Of a stretch of DNA of 64,000 bases, positions 30,240 through 40,488 are shown one piece after another. This DNA is from Muraenolepis orangiensis. Lineage: Eukaryota; Chordata; Actinopteri; Gadiformes; Muraenolepididae. The first letter of the stretch is position 1. Each line of letters opens with the position of its first letter. The stretch covers positions 1 to 64,000 of the forward strand of contig JANIIK010000519.1 in the NCBI GenBank assembly GCA_027704905.1. The letters are read 5' to 3'. The translations under genes and the position numbers were made by a program. The notes beneath the pieces are model-generated. The model searched no databases. It was not told the DNA's origin and saw only the letters and a program-made list of their open reading frames with translations.

Positions 30240-31560
30240 AGAACATGTCGACCATAGAACATGTCGACCATAGAACATGTCGACCATAGAACATGTCGAC
30301 CATAGAACATGTAGACTATAGAACATGTAGACTATAGAACATGTAGACTATAGAACATGTAGACTATAGAACATGTAGACCATAGAACATGTAGACCATA
30401 GAACATGCAGACCATAGAACATGTAGACTATAGAACATGTAGACCATAGAACATGAAGACCATAGAACATGTAGACTATAGAACATGAAGACCATAGAAC
30501 ATGTAGACCATAGAACATGAAGACTATAACATAAAGACTATAGATCATGTAGACCATAGAACATGAAGACTATAGAACATGTAGACCATAGAACATGTAG
30601 ACCATAGAACATGAAGACCATAGAACATGTAGACAATAGAACATGAAGACTATATAACATGAAGACTATAGAACATGTAGACCATAGAACATGAAGACTA
30701 TAGAACATGTAGACCATAGAGTAGACTAAAGAACATGTAGACCATAGAACATGTAGACCATAGAACATGAAGACTATATAACATGAAGTCTATAGAACAT
30801 GTAGACCATAGAACATGAAGACTATAGAACATGTAGACTATAGAACATGTAGACTATAGAACATGTAGACTATAGAACATGTAGACCGTAGAACATGTAG
30901 ACTTCAGACCATAGAACATGTAGACTATAGAACAGACTATAGAACATGTAGACCATAGAACATGTAGACCATAGAACATGTAGACCATAGAACATGTAGA
31001 CTATAGAACAGACCATAGAACATGTAGACCATAGAACATGTAGACTATAGAACAGACCATAGAACATGTAGACCATAGAACATGTAGACTATCGAACATG
31101 TAGACTATCGAACAGACTATAGAACATGTAGACCATAGAACATGTAGACCATAGAACATGTAGACCATAGAACATATAGACCATAGAACAGACCATAGAA
31201 CATGTAGACCATAGAACATGTAGACCATCGAACATGTAGACTATCAAACATGTAGACTATCGAACATGTAGACTATCGAACATGTAGACCATCGAACATG
31301 TAGACTATAGAACATGTAGACTATAGACCATGTAGACTATAGAACATGTAGACTATAGAACATGTAGACTATATAACATGTAGACCATAGAGCAGAATAT
31401 AGAACATGTAGACCATAGAGCAGAATATAGAACATGTAGACTATAAAACATGTAGACTATATAACATGTAGACCATAGAACATGTAGACTATATAACATG
31501 TAGACCATAGAATATGTAGACCATAGAACATGTAGACCATAGAACAGACCATAGAACATG
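30240..31560. repeat. 1.36-kb tandem duplication, copy b
   Basis: Second copy of the 28.88-30.20 kb segment with the same variants in the same order. It opens with four TGTCGAC monomers where copy a has three. The two copies diverge near 31,560, where copy b enters a run of AGACCATAG short units. Confidence 0.85.
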
Positions 31561-31769
31561 TAGACCATAGAACAGACCATAGAACATGTAGACCATAGAA
31601 CAGACCATAGACCATGTAGACTATAGACCATGTAGACTATAGACCATGTAGACTATAGAACATGTAGACTATAGAACATGTAGACTATAGAACATGTAGA
31701 CTATAGAACATGTAGACTATAGAACATGTAGACCATAGAACATGTAGACTATAGAACATGTAGACCATA

Positions 31770-31832
31770 GAACAGACTATAGAACAGACTATAGAACAGA
31801 CTATAGAACAGACTATAGAACAGACTATAGAA
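31770..31832. repeat. Third short-unit run
   Basis: Five consecutive 12-bp TAGAACAGACTA units inside otherwise normal 16-bp units, shortly before the array changes orientation. Confidence 0.9.
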
Positions 31833-32639
31833 CATGTAGACTATAGAACATGTAGACTATAGAACATGTAGACTATAGAACATGTAGACTATAGAACATG
31901 TAGACTATAGAACATGTAGACTATAGAACATGTAGACCATAGAACATGTAGACCATAGAACATGTAGACCATAGAACATGTAGACCATAGAACATGTAGA
32001 CTATAGAACATGTAGACTATAGAACATGTAGACTATAGAACATGTAGACTATAGAACATGTAGACTATAGAACATGTAGACTATAGAACATGTGGACTAT
32101 AGAACATGTAGACTGTAGACCATAGAACATGTAGACTATAGAACATGTAGACTGTAGACCATAGAACATGTAGACATAGAACAGACTATAGAACATGTAG
32201 ACTATAGAACATGTAGACCATAGAACATGTAGACCATAGAACATGTAGACTATAGAACATGTAGACAATATAACATGTAGACTGTAGACCATAGAACATG
32301 TAGACTGTAGACCATAGAACATGTAGACTGTAGACCATAGAACAGACCATAGAACATGTAGACTATAGAACATGAAGACCATAGACCATGTAGACCATAG
32401 AACATGTAGACCATAGAACATGTAGATATAGAACATGTAGACATAGAACATGTAGACCATAGAACATGTAGACATAGAACATGAGACTATAGAACATGCA
32501 GACTATAGAACATGTAGACCATAGAATATGTAGACCATAGAACATGTAGACTATAGAACATGTAGACTATAGAACATGTAGACCATAGAACATGTAGACT
32601 ATAGAACATGTAGACCATAGAACATGAAGACTATAGAAC

Positions 32640-32658
32640 ATGTAGACTGTTCTATGAT
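32640..32658. other. Orientation switch of the satellite array
   Basis: To the left monomers read TAGAACATGTAGAC; to the right they read as the reverse complement, GTTCTATGRTCTACAT. At the join an 8-bp arm ATAGAACA is separated by TGTAGAC from its complement TGTTCTAT, giving a small hairpin-like palindrome. No foreign sequence lies at the junction. Confidence 0.9.
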
Positions 32659-35600
32659 CTACATGTTCTATGGTCTACATGTTCTATAGTCTACATGTTC
32701 TATAGTCTGTTCTATGATCTACATGTTCTATAGTCTACATGTTCTATAGTCTACATGTTCTATAGTCTGCTCTATGGTCTACATGTTCTATAGTCTACAT
32801 GTTCTATAGTCTACATGTTCTATGGTCTACATGTTCTATGGTCTTCATGTTCTATGGTCTTCATGTTCTATGGTCTACATGTTCTATGGTCTACATGTTC
32901 TATAGTCTACATGTTCTATGGTCTACATGTTCTATAGTCTACATGTTCTATGGTCTACATGTTCTATAGTCTACATGTTCTATGGTCTTCATGTTATATT
33001 GTCTACATTTTCTATAGTCTGTTCTATAGTCTACATGTTCTATGGTCTACATATTCTATGGTCTACATGTTCTATAGTCTGTTCTATGATCTACATGTTC
33101 TATGGTCTACATGTTCTATGGTCTTCATGTTCTATGGTCTTCATGTTCTATGGTCTACATGTTCTATAGTCTACATGTTCTATAGTCTACATGTTCTATG
33201 GTCTTCATGTTCTATAGTCTACATGTTCTATAGTCTACATGTTCTATAGTCTACATGTTTTATAGTCTGCTTTATGGTCTACATGTTCTATTGTGTACAT
33301 GTTCTATAGTCTACATGTTCAATGGTCTACATGTTCTATAGTCTGCTCTATGGTCTACATGTTCTATGGTCTACATGTTCTATGGTCTACATGTTCTATA
33401 GTCTACATTTTCTATGGTCTTCATGTTCTATGGTCTACATGTTCTATGGTCTACATGTTCTATGGTCTACATTTGCTATGGTCTACATATTCTATGATCT
33501 ACATGTTCTATAGTCTACATGTTCTATAGTCTACATGTTCTATGGTCTACATGTTCTATAGTCTGCTCTATGGTCTACATGTTCTATGGTCTACATGTTC
33601 TATAGTCTACATGTTCTATAGTCTACATGTTCTATAGTCTGTTCTATGATCTACATGTTCTATGGTCTACATGTTCTATGGTCTACATGTTCTATGGTCT
33701 TCATGTTCTATGGTCTACATGTTCTATGGTCTTCATGTTATATTGTCTACATGTTCTATAGTCTGTTCTATAGTCTACATGTTCTATGGTCTACATATTC
33801 TATGGTCTACATATAATATAGTCTACATGTTCTATAGTCTGTTCTATGATCTACATGTTCTATGGTATACATGTTCTATAGTCTACATGTTCTATAGTCT
33901 GTTCTATGATCTACATGTTGTATAGTCTACATGTTCTATAGTCTACATGTTCTATGGTCTACATGTTTATGATCTTCATGTTCTATGGTCTACATGTTCT
34001 ATAGTCTGTTCTATGGTCTACATGTTCTATGGTCTTCATGTTCTATGGTCTACATGTTCTATGGTCTTCATGTTCTATGGTCTACATGTTCTATAGTCTA
34101 CATGTTCTATGGTCTACATGTTCTATAGTCTACATGTTCTATGGTCTTCATGTTCTATTGTCTACATGTTCTATAGTCTGTTCTATAGTCTACATGTTCT
34201 ATGGTGTACATATTCTATGGTCTACATGTTCTATAGTCTACATGTTCTATAGTCTGTTCTATGATCTACATGTTCTATGGTCTACATGTTCTATAGTCTA
34301 CATGTTCTATAGTCTGTTCTATGATCTACATGTTCTATAGTCTACATGTTCTATTGTCTACATGTTCTATGGTCTACATGTTTATGATCTTCATGTTCTA
34401 TGGTCTACATGTTCTATAGTCTGTTCTATGGTCTACATGTTCTATGGTCTACATGTTCTATGGTCTACATGTTCTATAGTCTACATGTTCTATAGTCTAC
34501 ATGTTCTATGGTCTACATGTTCTATAGTCTACATGTTCTATGGTCTACATGTTCTATGGTCTACATGTTCTATAGTCTACATGTGCTATGGTCTTCATGT
34601 GCTATGGTCTTCATGTGCTATGGTCTTCATGTTCTATGGTCTTCATGTTCTATAGTCTACATGTTCTATGGTCTGTTCTATGGTCTACATGTTCTATGGT
34701 CTACATGTTCTATAGTCTACATGTTCTATGGTCTACATGTTCTATAGTCTGCTCTATGGTCTACATGTTCTATAGTCTACATGTTCTATAGTCCACATTT
34801 TATATGGTCTACATGTTCTATGGTCTTCATGTTCTATGGTCTTCATGTTCTATAGTCTACATGTTGTATAGTCTACATGTTGTATAGTCTACATGTTGTA
34901 TAGTCTACATGTTGTATAGTCTACATGTTGTATAGTCTACATGTTCTATGGTCTACATTTTTTATAGTCTGCTCTATGGTCTACATGTTCTATAGTCTAC
35001 ATGTTCTATAGTCTGTTCTATGGTCTACATGTTCTATAGTCTTCATGTTATATAGTCTTCATGTTCTATAGTCTACATGTTCTATGGTCTACATGTTCTT
35101 AGGTCTACATGTTCTATAGCCTACATGTTCTATGGTCTACATTATCTATAGTCTTCATGTTCTATGATCTACATGTTCTATGATCTACATGTTCTATGGT
35201 CTACTTGTTCTATAGGCTACATGTTCTATAGTCTGTTCTATGGTCTACATGTTGTATAGTCTTCATGTTCTATAGTCTTCATGTTCTATGGTCTACATGT
35301 TCTATGGTCTACATGTTCTTAGGTCTACATGTGCTATAGTCTACATGTTCTATAATCTACATGTTCTATGGTCTACATGTTCTATAGTCTGCTCTTTGGT
35401 CTACATGTTCTATGGTTTACATGTTCTATGGTCTAAATGTTCTATAATCTTCATGTTCTATGGTCTACATGTTCTATAGTCTACATTTTCTATGGTCTTC
35501 ATGTTCTATGGTCTACATTTGCTATGGTCTACATGTTCTATGATCTACATGTTCTATAGTCTACATGTTCTATAGTCTACATGTTCTATGGTCTACATGT

Positions 35601-35954
35601 TCTATAGTCTGCTCTATGGTCTACATGTTCTATGGTCTACATGTTCTATGGTCTACATGTTCTATGGTCTACATTTTCTATGGTCTACATTTTCTATGGT
35701 CTACATGTTCTATGGTCTTCATGTTCTATGGTCTTCATGTTATATTGTCTACATGTTCTATAGTCTGTTCTATAGTCTACATGTTCTATGGTCTACATAT
35801 TCTATGGTCTACATGTAATATAGTCTACATGTTCTATAGTCTGTTCTATGATCTACATGTTCTATGGTCTACATGTTCTATAGTCTACATGTTCTATAGT
35901 CTGTTCTATGATCTACATGTTGTATAGTCTACATGTTCTATAGTCTACATATAG
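32649..35954. repeat. Inverted 16-bp satellite segment
   Basis: The satellite in reverse-complement orientation and of the diverged type, with GTCTTCATG, TTATATTGTC, TCTGCTCTATGG and TTGTATAG variants. Local duplications are visible: a block around GGTCTTCATGTTATATTGTC occurs near 32,985, 33,726 and 35,730. At 34,861-34,935 five units carry TTGTATAG. No gene is seen. Confidence 0.95.
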
Positions 35955-36480
35955 TGGCTATTCCTTCACTTAATTATAGCCACTGCCCCAGCGATAGAAG
36001 AGTTGTTTTAACGCACCTTTGTCGTAGATCCGGACGCCGTGCGCATGTTCATTGTGAAAATAATAAACTCAAATATTTCAAACTCAAATATCCTACCAAA
36101 ACGTTGTAGGCCAGCGCAATAGACAAACTATGTTCATGCGTGTGTGTGTTTGTGTGTGAAAGGTAGAAAGTAGATGTATGTGTATGTGTATGTGTATGTA
36201 GGTGATTCAAAATAGAAGATGGTTAAAAAACTGTGTTTGCTCTCCAACTAAAGCTAGGACTCCATAATCCCGGTCCAAACATTTTCCACTTCCCTTTGTT
36301 AACTTGCACCACCCTGATTACTATGGGTGTGGCCAAGTTGCCAATCAATCGGTGGCCCAGCTGTCGATCAGCTGTCTATCAAATCAGTAGATCTGATATA
36401 TAGTAGAACAAAACATGGGAAGTCTACAAATTATAATTATTCGTTTTTTAGGTAAACAAAAACGCTATTTGGCTCCTACA
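35955..36480 (-). mobile_element. BEL-type LTR, stray copy 1
   Basis: A 526-bp copy of the LTR that also bounds the BEL/Pao element at its 5' end (48,979-49,505), in the same minus orientation. Read on its own strand it starts TGTAGGAGCC and ends GGAATAGCCA, giving the usual TG...CA ends. It contains a TG-rich microsatellite near 36,136-36,200. Inverted satellite flanks both sides. I see no target-site duplication (left ...ATATAG, right CTACAT...), so it may be a product of recombination between elements rather than a simple solo LTR. Confidence 0.9.
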
Positions 36481-36570
36481 CTACATGTTCTATGGTCTAC
36501 ATGTTTATGATCTTCATGTTCTATGGTCTACATGTTCTATAGTCTGTTCTATGGTCTACTTGTTCTATGG
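36481..36570. repeat. Short satellite stretch between two LTRs
   Basis: Ninety bases of inverted 16-bp satellite, including a TTTATGATC variant and one TCTGTTC short unit. It ends in CTATGG; the last four bases are the left target duplication of the next LTR. The same stretch occurs at 39,361-39,450. Confidence 0.95.
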
Positions 36571-37267
36571 TGTGGTGGAAATTTACGTGAATAAGAAGGC
36601 AAATTATCAATCAATAAGAACTGTCACGCATGAACTCAATTAAGTTTGAAGATTTATCAAGCAAGCAGAAACACAATGAACATATCCAAATAGACAAGTA
36701 GACAAGTAGTCAAGTGGTCAAGTAGTCAAGTAGTCAAGTAGCAAAACAGACATATAGACAGACAGTCAGACAACAGACAGACAACAGACAGACAAAGCTT
36801 TGTCGGGAGCCCCGAATCCTATGAGGTGAGGATAGGGAAGTCCGCCGCAATGCTGGCAACACTCAGTATTTATCCCTCCTTAGGACTGCCCCTAAGATAC
36901 TGTCTTTCACCCCAATGATGCAAGTCTTGACCACCTGGCTCCACCAGCCCCATCCCCAGCACGGGAACGGAGGAACTCTCGTGCAGGCAGAGGAAGCCAG
37001 AGGTGTTGGACCAGGAGCGGCCAAGCCTTTGATCCAGCTCAATAGTTGTATGCCAACCCCCCCTCAACAGCTGTAGACTGTAATAGCCACTGTCCCCCGC
37101 TGTGAGATAAACATTACAGTTGGTCAAGCAGGATGAGGATAAGGATAAGGATAAGAACCCCTCAGGACAATAGGACAAAAGGGTGATAGGGAGAATTACA
37201 TAGGGGGGTCACAAGGTCAAAGAAACAGAGAGTGATAGAAGGGACAACATATGATTTTTCCATTACA
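36571..37267 (-). mobile_element. Solo LTR of a second LTR element (ERV- or Gypsy-like)
   Basis: A 697-bp unique block with TG...CA ends (TGTGGTGGAAA at the left, TTTTCCATTACA at the right), inserted inside one satellite monomer and flanked by the 4-bp duplication ATGG (36,567-36,570 and 37,268-37,271). The sense strand is probably minus: there a GATAAATACT box at about 36,863-36,876 sits upstream of a G/C-rich CGGGGCTCCCGAC segment, as in an LTR promoter followed by R. It holds a roughly 10-bp TAGTCAAG tandem run near 36,690-36,740, CAGACAACAGA repeats near 36,757-36,795, and GGATAA repeats near 37,136-37,154. No internal region is present. The superfamily is not settled; a 4-bp duplication fits several retroviral and Gypsy groups. 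Confidence 0.82.
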
Positions 37268-38834
37268 ATGGTCTACATGTTCTATGGTCTACATGTTCTA
37301 TGGTCTACATGTTCTATAGTCTACATGTTCTATGGTCTACATGTTCTATAGTCTACATGTTCTATGGTCTACATGTTCTATAGTCTACATGTTCTATTGT
37401 CTACATGTTCTATGGTCTTCATGTTCTATGGTCTACATGTTCTATGGTCTACATGTTCTATGGTCTGTTCTATGGTCTACATGTTCTATGGTCCACATGT
37501 TCTATGGTCTTCATGTTCTGTGGTCTTCGAGTTCTATGGTCTACATGTTCTATGGTCTACATGTTCTATGGTCTACATGTTCTATGGTCTTCATGTTCTT
37601 TAGTCTACATGTTCTATAGTCTACATGTTCCATAGTCTACATGTTCTATAGTCTACATGTTCTATGGACTACATGTTCTATAGTCTGCATGTTCTATAGT
37701 CCACATTTTATATGGTCTACATGTTCTATGGTCTTCATGTTCTATGGTCTTCATGTTCTATAGTCTACATGTTGTATAGTCTACATGTTGTATAGTCTAC
37801 ATGTTGTATAGTCTACATGTTGTATAGTCTACATGTTGTATAGTCTACATGTTGTATAGTCTACATGTTCTATGGTCTACATTTTTTATAGTCTGCTCTA
37901 TGGTCTACATGTTCTATAGTCTACATGTTCTATAGTCTGTTCTATGGTCTACATGTTCTATAGTCTTCATGTTATATAGTCTTCATGTTCTATAGTCTAC
38001 ATGTTCTATGGTCTACATGTTCTTAGGTCTACATGTTCTATAGCCTACATGTTCTATGGTCTACATTATCTATAGTCTTCATGTTCTATGATCTACATGT
38101 TCTATGATCTACATGTTCTATGGTCTACTTGTTCTATAGGCTACATGTTCTATAGTCTGTTCTATGGTCTACATGTTGTATAGTCTTCATGTTCTATAGT
38201 CTTCATGTTCTATGGTCTACATGTTCTATGGTCTACATGTTCTTAGGTCTACATGTGCTATAGTCTACATGTTCTATAATCTACATGTTCTATGGTCTAC
38301 ATGTTCTATAGTCTGCTCTTTGGTCTACATGTTCTATGGTTTACATGTTCTATGGTCTAAATGTTCTATAATCTTCATGTTCTATGGTCTACATGTTCTA
38401 TAGTCTACATTTTCTATGGTCTTCATGTTCTATGGTCTACATTTGCTATGGTCTACATGTTCTATGATCTACATGTTCTATAGTCTACATGTTCTATAGT
38501 CTACATGTTCTATGGTCTACATGTTCTATAGTCTGCTCTATGGTCTACATGTTCTATGGTCTACATGTTCTATGGTCTACATGTTCTATGGTCTACATTT
38601 TCTATGGTCTACATTTTCTATGGTCTTCATGTTCTATGGTCTTCATGTTCTATAGTCTACATGTTCTATGGTCTACATATTCTATGGTCTACATGTAATA
38701 TAGTCTACATATTCTATAGTCTGTTCTATGATCTACATGTTCTATGGTCTACATGTTCTATAGTCTACATGTTCTATAGTCTGTTCTATGATCTACATGT
38801 TGTATAGTCTACATGTTCTATAGTCTACATATAG
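37268..38834. repeat. Inverted satellite between the two LTR pairs
   Basis: Diverged satellite in the flipped orientation. The first 420 bases resume the array interrupted by the second-element LTR; the rest belongs to copy 2 of the 2.9-kb duplication. Six TTGTATAG units lie at about 37,771-37,858. No gene is seen. Confidence 0.94.
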
Positions 38835-39360
38835 TGGCTATTCCTTCACTTAATTATAGCCACTGCCCCAGCGATAGAAGAGTTGTTTTAACGCACCTTT
38901 GTCGTAGATCCGGACGCCGTGCGCATGTTCATTGTGAAAATAATAAACTCAAATATTTCAAACTCAAATATCCTACCAAAACGTTGTAGGCCAGCGCAAT
39001 AGACAAACTATGTTCATGTGTGTGTGTGTTTGTGTGTGAAAGGTAGAAAGTAGATGTATGTGTATGTGTATGTGTATGTAGGTGATTCAAAATAGAAGAT
39101 GGTTAAAAAACTGTGTTTGCTCTCCAACTAAAGCTAGGACTCCATAATCCCGGTCCAAACATTTTCCACTTCCCTTTGTTAACTTGCACCACCCTGATTA
39201 CTATGGGTGTGGCCAAGTTGCCAATCAATCGGTGGCCCAGCTGTCGATCAGCTGTCTATCAAATCAGTAGATCTGATATATAGTAGAACAAAACATGGGA
39301 AGTCTACAAATTATAATTATTCGTTTTTTAGGTAAACAAAAACGCTATTTGGCTCCTACA
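38835..39360 (-). mobile_element. BEL-type LTR, stray copy 2
   Basis: Second 526-bp copy of the BEL LTR, carried in the second 2.9-kb unit. Its boundaries and flanks match copy 1, so it was duplicated as DNA together with its surroundings rather than by a separate insertion. Confidence 0.9.
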
Positions 39361-39450
39361 CTACATGTTCTATGGTCTACATGTTTATGATCTTCATGTT
39401 CTATGGTCTACATGTTCTATAGTCTGTTCTATGGTCTACTTGTTCTATGG
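39361..39450. repeat. Short satellite stretch, copy 2
   Basis: Copy of the 36,481-36,570 satellite stretch, again ending in CTATGG before the second-element LTR. Confidence 0.95.
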
Positions 39451-40034
39451 TGTGGTGGAAATTTACGTGAATAAGAAGGCAAATTATCAATCAATAAGAA
39501 CTGTCACGCATGAACTCAATTAAGTTTGAAGATTTATCAAGCAAGCAGAAACACAATGAACATATCCAAATAGACAAGTAGACAAGTAGTCAAGTGGTCA
39601 AGTAGTCAAGTAGTCAAGTAGCAAAACAGACATATAGACAGACAGTCAGACAACAGACAGACAACAGACAGACAAAGCTTTGTCGGGAGCCCCGAATCCT
39701 ATGAGGTGAGGATAGGGAAGTCCGCCGCAATGCTGGCAACACTCAGTATTTATCCCTCCTTAGGACTGCCCCTAAGATACTGTCTTTCACCCCAATGATG
39801 CAAGTCTTGACCACCTGGCTCCACCAGCCCCATCCCCAGCACGGGAACGGAGGAACTCTCGTGCAGGCAGAGGAAGCCAGAGGTGTTGGACCAGGAGCGG
39901 CCAAGCCTTTGATCCAGCTCAATAGTTGTATGCCAACCCCCCCTCAACAGCTGTAGACTGTAATAGCCACTGTCCCCCGCTGTGAGATAAACATTACAGT
40001 TGGTCAAGCAGGATGAGGATAAGGATAAGGATAA
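39451..40034 (-). mobile_element. Truncated second-element LTR
   Basis: The first 584 plus-strand bases of the 697-bp LTR seen at 36,571-37,267. It stops in the GGATAAGGATAA repeat; in minus-strand sense it lacks its 5' (U3) end of about 113 bp. The bases TAA at 40,032-40,034 fit both this LTR and the BEL LTR that follows, so the join shows 3 bp of microhomology. Confidence 0.88.
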
Positions 40035-40212
40035 CTTGCACCACCCTGATTACTATGGGTGTGGCCAAGTTGCCAATCAATCGGTGGCCCAGCTGTCGAT
40101 CAGCTGTCTATCAAATCAGTAGATCTGATATATAGTAGAACAAAACATGGGAAGTCTACAAATTATAATTATTCGTTTTTTAGGTAAACAAAAACGCTAT
40201 TTGGCTCCTACA
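40032..40212 (-). mobile_element. BEL 3' LTR, truncated
   Basis: 181 bp that match the U3 end of the 5' LTR (49,325-49,505) without a difference I can see, beginning TGTAGGAGCC on the minus strand at 40,212. The remaining 345 bp or so, including the predicted R/U5 side, are missing and replaced by the truncated second-element LTR. The element would therefore lack the downstream part of its 3' LTR. Confidence 0.9.
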
Positions 40213-40355
40213 TTACCGGCCCCTAATTGTGGCTGTGGTTTAACAAAACAATTACTCTAACTTAAATCTCAAAGGAGCCAAAACTTAAACCTTAACTTAA
40301 GGCTTCTTCTTAACCTTCTTTTTCTTTGAACGATTATTCTTCATATGAATTCTTG
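40213..40355 (-). other. BEL 3' untranslated remnant with a short lysine-rich frame
   Basis: 143 bases between the 28S fragment and the 3' LTR. On the minus strand a 16-codon frame at 40,297-40,344 starts with ATG and encodes a lysine/arginine-rich peptide (RSKKKKVKKKP at its end) before TAA. It may be the remains of the original polyprotein tail, cut off by the 28S fragment, or chance. The rest is A/T-rich and ends at the purine tract. Confidence 0.55.
40216..40224 (-). promoter_or_regulatory. Probable polypurine tract
   Basis: Minus-strand AGGGGCCGG lies three bases before the TG start of the 3' LTR, where LTR elements prime plus-strand DNA synthesis. It is short and not purely purine; assigned mainly by position. 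Confidence 0.5.
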
Positions 40356-40398
<43 letters not shown>

Positions 40399-40433
40399 GA
40401 ATTCACCAAGCGTTGGATTGTTCACCCACTAAT

Positions 40434-40488
<55 letters not shown>

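Larger units (their letters stand above)
24930..31310. repeat. Higher-order satellite duplication, copy 2
   Basis: Second copy of the 18.5-24.9 kb block, carrying the same rare variants in the same order. It differs from copy 1 by an internal loss of about 1.15 kb and by a further tandem duplication of about 1.36-1.38 kb at its right end. Stretches of several hundred bases match copy 1 almost exactly by eye, so the duplication is recent compared with the spread of monomer variants. Confidence 0.8.
14956..32648. repeat. 16-bp satellite array, diverged part
   Basis: The same 16-bp satellite in the same orientation, but from about 14,960 base-substitution variants appear abruptly: TTTAG, ATATAAC, ATGAAGAC, GTCGAC, ATCGAAC, and GAGCAGAC or GAGTAGAC followed by TAAAG. 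The 12-bp short unit (TAGAACAGACTA) is much more frequent. Shared rare variants allow long internal duplications to be followed between 18.5 and 31.6 kb. No gene or unrelated insertion is seen. Confidence 0.96.
34780..37690. repeat. 2.9-kb tandem duplication, copy 1
   Basis: A composite unit: inverted satellite, a BEL LTR (35,955-36,480), 90 bp of satellite, a second-element LTR (36,571-37,267), and more satellite. It recurs downstream at offsets of 2,908, then 2,924, then 2,880 bp. The steps equal one extra 16-bp unit and a 44-bp loss (two normal units plus one short unit) in copy 2. The left edge is fuzzy because both sides are satellite. Confidence 0.9.
37690..40034. repeat. 2.9-kb tandem duplication, copy 2, cut short
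   Basis: Second copy of the composite unit. It ends abruptly inside the second-element LTR at a GGATAA repeat, where the sequence switches into a BEL LTR. The TTGTATAG run has six units here against five in copy 1. Within the BEL LTR the two copies differ by one base that I can see (near 36,139 and 39,019). Confidence 0.9.

Noticed and set aside
1..32648. CRISPR-like regularly spaced repeat
   Set aside because: The repeats abut with no unique spacers and the DNA is eukaryotic.
36135..36200. TG-rich stretch in the BEL LTR as a separate microsatellite locus
   Set aside because: It is part of the LTR and present in each full-length LTR copy; noted there instead.
36870..37178. 102-codon minus-strand frame, with an 85-codon relative at 39,750-40,007
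   Set aside because: Lies wholly inside the second-element LTR, low complexity at its start, no recognised domain; LTRs seldom code.
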